Below, piece by piece: positions 23,198 to 33,466 of a DNA stretch of 64,000 nt (its first letter is position 1; every line of letters starts with the position of its first letter). The stretch is from positions 2,877,605 to 2,941,604 of the forward strand of contig OX442321.1 of NCBI GenBank assembly GCA_949358305.1. Direction: 5' to 3'. This stretch comes from Strigamia acuminata. Its lineage: Eukaryota; Arthropoda; Chilopoda; Geophilomorpha; Linotaeniidae. The position numbers and the translations under genes are program-made. The notes under the pieces are model-generated. The model was given only the letters and a program-made list of their open reading frames with translations. It was not told where the DNA came from and made no database searches.

Positions 23198-24157
23198 TGT
23201 CGAAGTCCAGCATCGGAGTAAAGGTTGTCTTGGTGTGAGATTATTATTATTTTCTTGTGATTACGTTTTTTATAAATAATAAATTGCAGTTATAGATAAA
23301 CTTTTGTATCCAGTTGTTATTTCCTTATACAAAAGGAAAGAAATTCAATAAAGCAAGAAAAGGTGTTTGTGTTACTTCGTCAGAAGAAAGAGAACTGGTG
23401 CAAATAATTTATTTTTCAATTACAGGCTGATAAAATATTAAGCAGTTGAAAACTAATAATAATCCGATCAAAACTTAAATTCAATAAATGAAAAATAAGT
23501 AATTATTTTAATGTATTAAACACATGGAAATTCAAAATACATACAATTCTAGTTTGTTTGAGAAATAAAATATGAAGCTAAATAAAATTTGAAGCTGTTA
23601 AAGTAACACACAGTGTTTTATTATTCGAATACAGTAACTTGTATATTAATTAAGATTATACACTAATCACTCATTGGCTAATTGGATGCTTGCGTCCCAC
23701 CACAGGGTAGCTTGTCCCTAGGTTGTCTTGGATAAGACCCACATCGTCACACGTAAATACCAAACGGCTAATTGCGTACCACAATGCGTGTCGATGTAGT
23801 TTGAAATGTCGAAAAGAAGAAGTGTTTTTTATTTTGAGGGGAAAAGTGCAAATTTTTTGTTTGTTCAATTACGTGCTGTTAAATATTTAAACGGCTCATT
23901 AAATACATATTAAAATAATTAATTACAATAACAAATCTTTCAGTAAAAAGAAAATAAAAAGAAAAATTCACAAAACGTGGCGAGTAATTAATCTTTCGTA
24001 AAATTGACGACATTGTTAAGTAATATATAAATAATACGGAGTAATTACATTAAATGCTGTTGGTGAGGAATAGGACCTTAGGCCGCAGAGTGCAGACCTA
24101 GTTACAAAATATTTTTTTTCCAATACATTTAGTTAAGGCAGTATGTTTAGTAATTGT
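23198..24157. repeat. E-F intergenic spacer, duplicated at 30843-31773 and partly at 49480-49944
   Basis: Nearly the same sequence lies between G and H, and a shorter part lies 3' of J, with the shared landmark CACTCATTGGCTAATTGGAT. It defines the tandem duplication of the E+F unit. No gene is seen. Confidence 0.75.
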
Positions 24158-25838
24158 TTAAACATGCTTAAGTGAAGTGATTTTTCTTGTGGCGAAAGTA
24201 AAGAATGATTGTGCAAGGTCAAACATTGCAGGGATGCTCAACCTTAAAAAGAGACCCAGATTGCCACCGAAATCACACACGAAAGAGATGAAACTGTAGC
24301 TGTAATACTCTTCAATTTCTTCGATCACGTTGTCATCAAAGTAAAAGCATAATACTGAATCATTATCTTGTTTGATCGATTTCAAGTGATCGGTGTACTG
24401 AATTTCGTCGCATACTTTAGGGCACTTGCATTTTTCCAAGAATGTAAAATTTTTAATCAAAGAACTCAATTTTCCCTTGGCAATAATTGCATCTTTTCCA
24501 TTGGTGCACAGTGGTACCTCCGAAACAGGAACCAAAGGTAATCTGTTGATTTTGATCAATGATTACGTGCGAGCTGCGAGCAGAAACCCCCCCCCCCCCT
24601 CCGTTATAGTTAACTTTTCTTAGTTCTTACCTACAATGAGTAATAATTTTCAGAGCTGTTTCAATGCAATTATTCTCACATTCATTTACAACTGAATAAG
24701 TGTCGCATGGGTTTTTTGGGCGATTTAGACTTTTGAACTGGAATCAATAGTTGCAGTTAATTTAAGTTTTTGGATGAGAGGGGTTACAAACTACATACTC
24801 GTTTCGCTGCTAAGCCGTATGTAACCTCGTAGGAAGATTTCCAAAGTTTACGTCCAATAAATATTTTGTACTTAATGTTATCTTCATCGTGGTGCAGCAT
24901 AAACTATTTAAAAAAGAAGAAAATTAACTTTTTAAATTGTAATTTTATTTACGGTAATTATTTAGTCATAGTCATACAAAGCTAATGCAGTGTCGAAGAC
25001 AAAGTGGCAAGTTATTTTTGACCACGAACGTTAAGAAAAACTTATCTTTTTGAAAATGAACAAGATTTTCTACAAAAAATTACAAAAATTAATTTTTTTT
25101 AAGGGTTAAAAAAAAAAAACGGTTTTGAGACTTACTCTGAGTATACGTGTGACAAGTGCCGTACATAGTTTTAATGTCAGTTTGGACAGAAAAGAATTCC
25201 AATCTAAAGCTGTTCTGGAAAAGATAAAAACTATTTTAATTGTAGCATTCAGGTTATAATTTTCTAACATTATTTTCCTTTTTAGTGTCTAATGTTCCAT
25301 TGAAGGACATGAGGCTCCATAAGGTAGAGATGTTACGAGTATCGTCAAGCAATTCGTAAGGGCGTATCTTACAAAAATTTGTTATATTTCTTTCAATTGC
25401 TTTTTGCTTTCTGATATCAACCAAAGGAAGGAAGTTGTCGCGGTAAGGACATAGAGTTATCGATGGAAACTTGACGGATGAATTGCGTTTTAAAGTCACT
25501 TTGGTTTCTATCGGACGAGATAAAAAGTGGCTGAATCGATCGTACGTTTGATACGAGCAAGCGAGAAAGCCGAATGAAATGACCAGAAACCGCATGAAAC
25601 GACAAGCGAATCCGTTTCTTGAGTTTTTGCTTGGGATTTCATCGTTGAAAGTAGTCACTCCATCATGTTTGTGCCTGTATTTAATGATTTTGATATTGGT
25701 TTTTGAATTTTGTCTCCTTGTGACCCCTGCAGAAATAACAGAGTCCAAAAATGGGTTTAACTGAGCTTACTTTAATTCTTCATCTTTTGTCCAGGCTGTA
25801 TTGTTGCGACATGTGTGGTAAATTTGTTGTTGAGGCAT
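24158..25838 (-). CDS. DEG/ENaC sodium channel, copy F, coding frame open but first splice donor lost
   Basis: Exons 25838-25784 (expected), 25726-25269, 25214-25136, 25069-24978, 24903-24799, 24737-24631 and 24542-24158 keep frame and would encode about 426 aa. The N-terminus begins MPQQQIYHTCRNN. TM1 is FMRFLVISFGFLACSYQTYD, followed by FPSITLCP. Cysteine cluster CKCPKVCDE; TM2 has GGNLGLFLRLS, so the usual GLGLS-type filter region reads FLRLS, a non-conservative Gly-to-Arg change in the line GLFLGLS. The N-terminal exon donor, GGTGAG in copy H, is GATGAA here. The next GTAAGC (13 nt further) would shift the frame. Together, the donor and filter changes suggest a non-functional or atypical gene. 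Confidence 0.6.
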
Positions 25839-26745
25839 CTTGTACTGAAGTCAAGGTGAATTTCTGTAAGCGTATGAAAATCAATTTGTTGGACGTTTAA
25901 TTTAAGTTGATAAGAAGTTACTTATGGGATCTCACTTTTCGCTGTTTGTGAATAATCTAATCTGATATTTTTTTGCCACAGGAAAGTTATAACTAAATTA
26001 AAAATTTAAAACCAAATGGCAACTAACTCAAACTTTAGTCATTTTTTAGTGCATTTGCATTTTTTTTTTGTTTAAATGTTGTGCCCAACAGAAAGCTGAC
26101 AAAATCGATCACAATTTTTTAACACACTGATATATACGGTACTATACTTATAAATAAAGGCCACTTTCCTTCCAAATATAATAGCATTAAACCTGTGAAA
26201 ATGATAGCGGCCTTCCAATGGTCTTGTCAACACTCCTATTGACGGTGTTGTCGTTTTCCAGTAGCTATAGTAACTATTGCTTAAAAAGCTGCAACAGAAA
26301 TGGTGTTTACTTCAATTTGGTCAGTCATTAAATTGTTCCAGAGATATTTTATTAATTGAATAGTAGGTAATATGAGTTTCAATTATGTTTATTATGGTCA
26401 AGACGGTTCTGGACAAGGACAACAGAGTCATAAAAGGTAATAGCAACACGCAAAAGACCGATTAAATGGTGAGAATATTGATTCTCTTGAACAAACGTTT
26501 GCGCTTGCTCAGCTGTTGAAGTCCACTGGTCAGAGCACCTACCAGGATTACTAGGTGAAATCGTAAGGATTAAATGGATTTTTTTTAAATCTAGAGGATG
26601 GCCAAAAGCAGGTTTTGTTCTTCCTTCGCTCGTACAAACGCCAGCATAAACATAAAAGAACATTCAAATGAGAAAATAAAATAATAAAAATGTGATAGAA
26701 CGCACATTACATAGTTTTTAATATCACATTATTAACAAATAACTT
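25839..26745. other. Upstream flank of copy F
   Basis: Non-coding. About 26140-26745 is a diverged copy of 14860-15480 and includes a near X-box. Confidence 0.55.
26261..26274. promoter_or_regulatory. Degenerate X-box upstream of copy F
   Basis: GTAGCTATAGTAAC differs from RYYNYYATRRNRAC at one position (A for Y at position 3). It is about 420 bp upstream of the copy F start and in the position equivalent to the perfect motif at 14975. Confidence 0.3.
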
Positions 26746-28416
26746 TGTGACGATGACTGCCCGGGATAGGAATTATTGCTAAAAGAACAAGTGAAACTGC
26801 AGAGTGTAGTAAAGTGCAAAATGAGGAGGCGTTTATGTTTATCAAAACATAGAACATTTATTAGGTCGGAATAAAGTTATATAATAACTATGGCCGACAA
26901 ATGGCCAGTAAAATACGAGTGTAACTAGCTATACAAACGAGTGGCTCAAAAGCCCTAAAATAACGTTACCAGTTGTGTTCAGCCTTGAAATAAGAGTGTG
27001 TAAAGTTCTTATTTCGGGCGCAAAAGGTGTCGTCTGCAATCGGACTGATTGTCGTCTGCTTCGGTTGGTTCTGTGTAACTAAATTATCCGAGAAGTGCGG
27101 TTGTCTTTGCCGCATCGTCACAACTTTGGGTGACCATTGGTTTAAATATCTATTCGTAGATATTTACCAATTGGTCTATTTATGATTATCAAAATAATCA
27201 TAAATATGAGTTACTCAAAGTTAAACTTTAAATAAATATTTGCGTACGGATAAATTGGTTTACAACTTATCGCGTATCGAAATGAAAACTTCAGGTTTCG
27301 TGAAAAATATTAATTTGTAACTTATGAATATAAATCACAAAATACATATATAAACTTGGTTCTAAAACTCATCACAAAAGGAACTTCGAATTCATGTTGG
27401 ATTTACGAATAAATCCAATCATGCACAGTTATGATTTGAATTATTAAAATTACAAATAATCTAATAATCAAACATAACTAAAACCTGTATGAATAAAACG
27501 ATTATGAAAAGACCCTGTCGATTCTGTTGCACCAAAGTACAACCAGCCCAGAATTGAATCAATGGCGCTCACGTCAATCCAACACTAGGTTTGACCCTAA
27601 TGTCTCGTTGGAAAAGGAATTGAGCACGGCATTTTACTGCACGTGCCCCTACAACGGAATGTTGGCATGAAGTACGGGAAAAGGGGTTGAGCACGGCATT
27701 TTACTGCACGTGCCCCTACAACGGAATGTTGGCATGAAGTACGGGAAAAGGATTGAGCACAGAATTTAATGCACGTGCCCCTACAACGGAATGTTGGCAT
27801 GAAGTACGGAAAGGGATTGAGCACGGAATTTAATGCACGTGCCCCTACAACGGAATGTTGGCATGAAGCGAAGCGAAGCGAAGCGTAGAATATGGGCTCA
27901 AGTAAGTATCAAACAGAAAACAAAAACAAGAGCGAGCTATTTCCGGTTTACACTGGAATATATGCTCAGTAGAAACAATGAGTTGACCATTGCTCCAATA
28001 GGAACACTGGTCACTCAAAATTGTCCAATCCTAGTAAATAGGAAGTGGATACAGGGGACCCAGTCCTCTACTAGGTCTGTCCCAGGAAGTGGATACAGAG
28101 GACACATTTGCAATTAAGGCTATTGTCTTACTCTGCAAAAGTAGCTCAAACACCTGTGGGTGGCGAGGGGTGACTTAATCCTTTGACCAGGTGTTGTTAT
28201 AATTTGTGTAAATTTTAGCACAACTGGAGAAAATAAACACACAAATATATCATACTAATATGATATAATGTAAAAGGTAAGGTGGATTTATATAAAACCT
28301 TTAATTTTATATAAATATCACATAAATATTAGATGCATTCAAATTTCCCACTAAAATGGGAAATAGCGCCATCTAGTGGTGAACTTGGAAGTAAATATGA
28401 CGTCATGACCGTCACA
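26746..28416. mobile_element. Solo LTR (related to gamma LTR)
   Basis: Starts TGTGACG and ends CGTCACA, with 4-bp direct repeats ACTT at 26742-26745 and 28417-28420. The paralogous flank near 15480 (AATAACTTCTTAAAC) is the empty site. It shares blocks with the gamma LTR, for example CACAACTTTGGG and GCGCCATCTAGTGG, in the same orientation, so it derives from a related family. It is 1671 bp with no internal region. Confidence 0.7.
27621..27882. repeat. Four tandem ~66-bp repeats plus GAAGC microsatellite in the solo LTR
   Basis: TGAGCACGGCATTTTACTGC-type units start at 27621, 27688, 27754 and 27819 (periods 67, 66, 65). Each contains CACGTGCCCCTACAACGGAA. The last runs into a short GAAGC repeat. 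Confidence 0.85.
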
Positions 28417-28420
28417 ACTT

Positions 28421-28799
28421 CTTAAACCGTTACACGAGTTTCTAAATTAACAAAATATAAACTTTTTAACAAGCAAGTATGTTTGAGTAATATTTTAATT
28501 ATATAACAACTTCTCATTGGCATTAGTAATTCATAATTGATATGATGAAGTATATTGACAAATCTTATTGTAACAGTTTGTTTGATCATTAAGATGGCGG
28601 CCCAAAACCACAACTGCAGTGCTTTGGATTATAGAAAATAGTGATTTGGAGGATCTGGAGGATTTGGAGGATTTGTAAAAGTAATATATAAATATTAATT
28701 ACATTAAATGCTGTTGGTGAGGAATTCGAACTTAGGCTGCAGCTAGTTAAAAATATTTTTTTTTCAATACATTTAGTTAAGGCATTATGTTTAGTGATT
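28421..28799. other. Intergenic, remainder of the duplicated flank
   Basis: 28421-28575 continues the segment homologous to 15480-15640. The rest is AT-rich with a short GGAGGATTTG repeat near 28650-28675. No gene. Confidence 0.45.
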
Positions 28800-28910
28800 G
28801 TTTAAAGGTGCTTTAAGTGAAGTCATTTTCCTTGTAGAGAAAGTAAGGAATGATTGTGCAAGGTCAAATATTACAGGGATGCTCAACCCTAAAAAGAGAC
28901 CCAGATTGTA
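28800..28910 (-). pseudogene. Relic 3' end of an F/H-type DEG/ENaC terminal exon
   Basis: Matches the last part of the copy F and H terminal exon (AGGAATGATTGTGCAAGGTC through AAAAAGAGACCCAGATTG) and stops abruptly where a hAT-type left end (TAGGCCTGTGC) begins at 28911. Confidence 0.7.
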
Positions 28911-29266
28911 GGCCTGTGCGAATTTGCGATTAATCGCAATGCGATTTTTTTTTGGTCAATATCGCAGCTAGTTAAGTCACTAGCTGTCGTTTGCGATAAA
29001 CAATTCAACACGGATGAAAAAAATATTTAAAACCAGTGAAAAAATATGGAAAATGATTAAAAACAAGTAAAACTATGTGAAGAAACACACAAAATGTTTA
29101 AAAATGTGTGATACATCTTTAAAATAAAATTTGTCACAGTAATAATCAGATTTTATGTGCATTTTACCGTGAATTCTATGTTGTTTGGGTTTGTTTATAC
29201 CTCTTAGCCTCGTTTTCGAACGGGTGTGACGTCATCATGACGTAATTGTAAACTCTGCCATTTTCT
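28911..29266. mobile_element. Partial hAT-type element inside a broken terminal exon
   Basis: Begins TAGGCCTGTGCGAATTTGCG, the same terminus as the element at 12932, with GCGAT-rich sequence after it. No matching right terminus is seen before the copy G exon resumes at about 29267, so the insert is incomplete or rearranged. Confidence 0.5.
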
Positions 29267-30842
29267 TTCTTCAATCACATTGTCGCCAAAGTAAATGTGT
29301 AAGGATGCGTTGTTGGTTGGCTTTATCTTTTTGAAATCGTCGGTATACAAAACTTTGTCACATATTTTAGAACAGTTGCATTTTTCCAAATAATTAAAAG
29401 AAATCGCCAAATCTAATAGTTGCTCATACGCAACTCGAGCATCGTCACCATTTGCACACCACGGCACATCCGAAAGAGATGAAGTTAACAGCAATCTGTT
29501 ATTTAAACCAAAACTTACATGTGAGCAGACACTTACGACTTATTCCCATTTCTTACTTGCAGCGACTGATATTTTTCAGATTTTCTTCAAAGCAGTTTTT
29601 CTCACACTCGTTTACGACTTTAATTGTATCACACGGTTTGTTGGCTCAATTCAAAATCTTGAACTACGTAATGTAAAATAGAATGGTTATCTAGTAGACT
29701 TACTCTGATATTTAAAATAAACTTACTCTTTTTGCGGATAAGCCGTAGTAATGTGAGTTGACAGGTTTCTGCTGTTTGCTTTCACTTGCAGCTTTGTAAG
29801 CCACAATATCTTCATCGTTGTGCAGCATAAACTTTAAAAAGTATATCCATTTTAGTTAGTAATATGTATAAACCACAAAAAGCAACAAGATTGTCTTATT
29901 ATAAGCAAAATTCAAATTAATTTAATTTTTTATAAGTTATATACCATGCCTATGCTGCTGTTGCTACAAAGTAGCAAATCTTTATTGAATATCAAAACAA
30001 ATGAAAAATCATCTTTTTAATAGCGAACCAAATCTTCTGTGAACAATTGCAAATGCAAAATTAATTCCAAAAAAATAAAACAAACGTTGAACTTACTGAA
30101 GAAGTATGTGTTGCAGGTGCCAAGCACTGTTTCGATGCCCGTTTTGGTGGAGAATAAATGTGAATCATTGAATGTTTTGTCTCCTATTGCGTTTCTTAGC
30201 AATTTAGATCTCTAAAATTGTAAAAAGATTTTTTGTCATACTGTATTTAAATTGAATCAATAACTTTCTTACCGAAGCTTCATAAACTCTCCATAACATT
30301 CCTTCGACGGACATGAGATTCCATATGGTAGAAATGTTTCGCGTGCTATCTAGCAAATCAGTCGGATTCACGGAACAAAAATCGGCCAGGTTTGTTTCTT
30401 TTGCTTTTTGTTTTCTCATGTCAACCAAATGCATGTAGCTGTTGGTTCCTGGACACAAAGTTATAGCTGGAAACTTGACAGAGGAATTGCAAATTAGTGT
30501 AACCCTGGTAGTGACGGGCCGTGATAGAAAGAAGCTGAACCGGTCATAAATTTGGTACGAACATGTGAGTATGCCTGCACACATGAGCAAAACCCAGAAG
30601 AGATTATAAAGAAAATCTTTGCCTGAGTTTAGGCCTGGGACTGCATTGTTTAAAGGATTCACTCGTTTGCTCTTATTATTAGGGAAAATTTTGTTAGCTG
30701 GTCTTTTGTTAGTGTACCCTGTGGACGATTAAGGAACTAGTTAAAAATTAGGTGGATAGATCACTTGGTTTAGAATACCTTTTGTGATGTAGTATTGGTA
30801 TGATTTTGGGTGATACGAAGTGATGAATTCTGGTAGTGACAT
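29267..30842 (-). pseudogene. DEG/ENaC channel, copy G (E-type), broken
   Basis: Paralogue of copy E. Exons at 30842-30779, 30718-30273, 30211-30097, 30036-29945, 29831-29727, 29663-29557 and 29495-29267 keep their splice sites. The fourth exon has TAA at 30017-30019 (RFQ of copy E became R-Y-stop). The sixth has TGA at 29646-29648 (AATCGA became AATTGA). The terminal exon is cut after VIEE, so TM2 is lost and is replaced by unrelated sequence and a relic of another copy. TM1 and FPAITLCP remain open. It is half of the G+H duplicate of E+F. Confidence 0.88.
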
Positions 30843-31773
30843 TGTCGAAGTCCAGCATCGGAGTAAAGGTTGTCTTGGTGTGAGATTATTACTATTTTCT
30901 TGTGATTACGTTTTTTATAAATAATAAATTGCAGTTATAGGTAAACTTTTGTATCCAGTTGTTATTTCCTTATACAAAAGGAAAGAAATTCAATAAAGCA
31001 AGAAAAGGTGTTTGTGTTACTTTGTCAGAAGAAAGAGAACTGGTGCAAATAATTTATTTTTCAATTACAGGCTGTTAAAATATTAAGTAGTTGAAAACTA
31101 ATAATAATCCGATCAAAACTTAAATTCAATAAATGAAAAAAAAAAAATTATTTTAATGTATCAAACACATGGAAATTCAAAATACATATAATTCTAGTTT
31201 GTTTGAAAAGTAAAATATGAAGCTAAATAAAATTTAAAGCTGTTAAAGTAACCCACAGTATGTTAATTAAGATTATATACACTAATCACTCATTGGCTAA
31301 TTGGATGCATGCGTCCCACCACAGGGTAGCTTGTCCCTAGGTTGCCTTGGATAAGACCCACGTCGTCACACGTAAATACCAAACGGCTAATTGCGTACAA
31401 CAATGCGTGTCGATTTAGTTTGAAATTTCGATAAGAAGAAGTGTTTATGATTTTGAGGGAAAAGGTGCAAATTTTTTGTTTGTTCAATTACGTGCTGTTA
31501 AATATTTAAACGGCTCATTAAATACATATTAAAATAGTTAATAATAATAACAAATCTTTCAGTAAAAAGAAAATAAAAAGAAAAATTCACAAAACGTGGC
31601 GAGTAATTAATCTTTCGTAAAATTGACAATATTGTTAAGTACCGGTACTATATATAAATAATAATTACAGTAAATGCTGTTGGTGAGGAATAGGAGCTTA
31701 GGCCGCAGAGTGCAGACCTAGTTGCAAAATATTTTTTTTCCAATGCATTTACTTGTTAGTTAAGGCAGTATGT
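30843..31773. repeat. G-H spacer, duplicate of the E-F spacer
   Basis: Highly similar to 23198-24157, including GTATCCAGTTGTTATTTCC and CCCACCACAGGGTAGCTTGT. No gene is visible. Confidence 0.75.
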
Positions 31774-32274
31774 TTAGTAATTGTTTAAACGTGAGGTAAT
31801 TTTTGTTGTAAAGAAAGTAATGAATGATTGTGCAAGGTCAAACATTGCAGGGATGCTCAACCCTAAAAAGAGACCCAGATTGCCACCGAAGTCACACACG
31901 AAAGAGATGAAACTGTAGCTGTAATACTCTTCAATTTCTTCAATCACGTTGTCGTCAAAGTAGAAGGATAATCTTGAATAATCATCTTGTTTGACCAATT
32001 TCAAGTGATCGGTGTACTGAATTTCGTCGCATACTTTAGGGCACTTGCATTTTTCCAATAATGTAAAATTTCTAATCGAAGAAATCAATTTCACCTTGGC
32101 AATAATTGCATCTTTTCCATTGGTGCACAGTGGTACCTCCGAAACAGGAACCAAAGGTAATCTGTTGATTTTGATCAATGATTACATGCGAGCTGCGAGC
32201 AGAAACCCCCCCCCCTTCGTTTTAGTTAACTTTTCTTAGTTCTTACCTACACTGAGTAATAATTTTCAGAGCTG

Positions 32275-33316
32275 TGTCACGGTCCTGACTTTAGACAGTA
32301 ATAATTTTCAAAATTTTAAGCGCATTTTGCGCCTTTCCTTTAAATTTTCCCCAATCATATTGAGAAATTGTTCTAGTTTCCCTAAATCATTTTATTTTTC
32401 CCAAATCTAAATTTATTATTTTATTTTATATTATTTTCCTTATTTTTGATATTTATCTTTAATTTGGCCTGGTTTTAATCACCCCATCCAGACAATTCAT
32501 GAGAATTCTGCAATAAGTTGATATAATCGCGCTCTAAATTTACATATTTCACCCCTGATCGCCTGTTTTCTGCTCGGTCCCCATTGGAAATTGACTTGGC
32601 CTTTGACATGTGATCAGAGGTGACTTGTTCTGTCAAGACATTTTTGACAGAGAGAATAATTTTCGCCTTCGACTAGTCAACATCTTCTGTCTCAAACTGG
32701 AAGATTTCCAAGTGCGATTATGTTGCGTCTCAACGCATACGGTCACATTGCAGCCCGAATTCTCATGTTAGTCTAACTAACTACAACATTTATTATTTGC
32801 CCATTATTTGCGTACAAATTACTGGAAAAACGGCGTATTCGACGGTCTCAATTCGTCAATACATTTTATGCCACGACTGTGACTTCCTCCTCAGCCTAGA
32901 CATTTTGAACTCATACTCGTCTCAATTGCGTATTCATTTCATTATCGACGGTTCGACGACGTTGTCTGCGGTTTGGTACCTGTTTGCGCGTTCACCCAAC
33001 GTTTGCGCGTGTCCAGGAGAAGAAACATACTCTTCGTAAGTACGCCTAGCATATGACGACATTTTCCCTAGTGAAGAGCGATATTTTGGTCTTAAATTCG
33101 AAGTATCAACGTTCGCCATTTTGTACGGCGCCCGAATTGAATCCTGCACCCATAAAATACAGATTTCACGAATAGACGCTGTCTTAACCTAGCTACCACC
33201 CCCGGCAAAGTTTTAAGAGTTGCAGCGCCTGCGAACCTAAATTTTCTGGTTATTACAATCCCTGGAAATTCTTAAATTTCCGAAACCATTGTTAAAAAGT
33301 CGACTACGACGTGACA
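32275..33316 (+). repeat. 5' LTR of the Gypsy element
   Basis: Starts TGTCACGGTCCTGAC and ends CGACTACGACGTGACA. Length 1042 bp, the same as the 3' copy. It contains a consensus splice donor GTAAGTA at 33036 that could serve a spliced RNA. No clear TATA box was picked. Confidence 0.95.
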
Positions 33317-33320
33317 ATCT

Positions 33321-33340
33321 TGGCGAGCTAGACAGGATTC
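33321..33340 (+). promoter_or_regulatory. Primer binding site
   Basis: Four bases after the LTR comes TGGCGAGCTAGACAGGATTC. It begins TGG (complement of tRNA CCA) and continues with CAGGATTC, the complement of a T-arm. The exact tRNA is not identified. Confidence 0.75.
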
Positions 33341-33466
33341 AACTCGAAACGTGTTCTAAGAGAACACAAACCACCATTTTCTTCAGTGAAGACTACGCAA
33401 GTATAGGTCGTTATATTTATTTAATTAATTACTTATTTTTGCCGGCACACATATTATTATTTCAAC

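Noticed and set aside
24587-24600. Poly-C run in the last intron of copy F (and a shorter one near 32206 in copy H)
   Set aside because: Looks like a homopolymer of variable length, possibly a sequencing artefact; it does not touch splice sites.
32797-33149. Small frames in both Gypsy LTRs, identical in the two copies
   Set aside because: Identity only reflects identical LTRs; no codon or start context supports translation.
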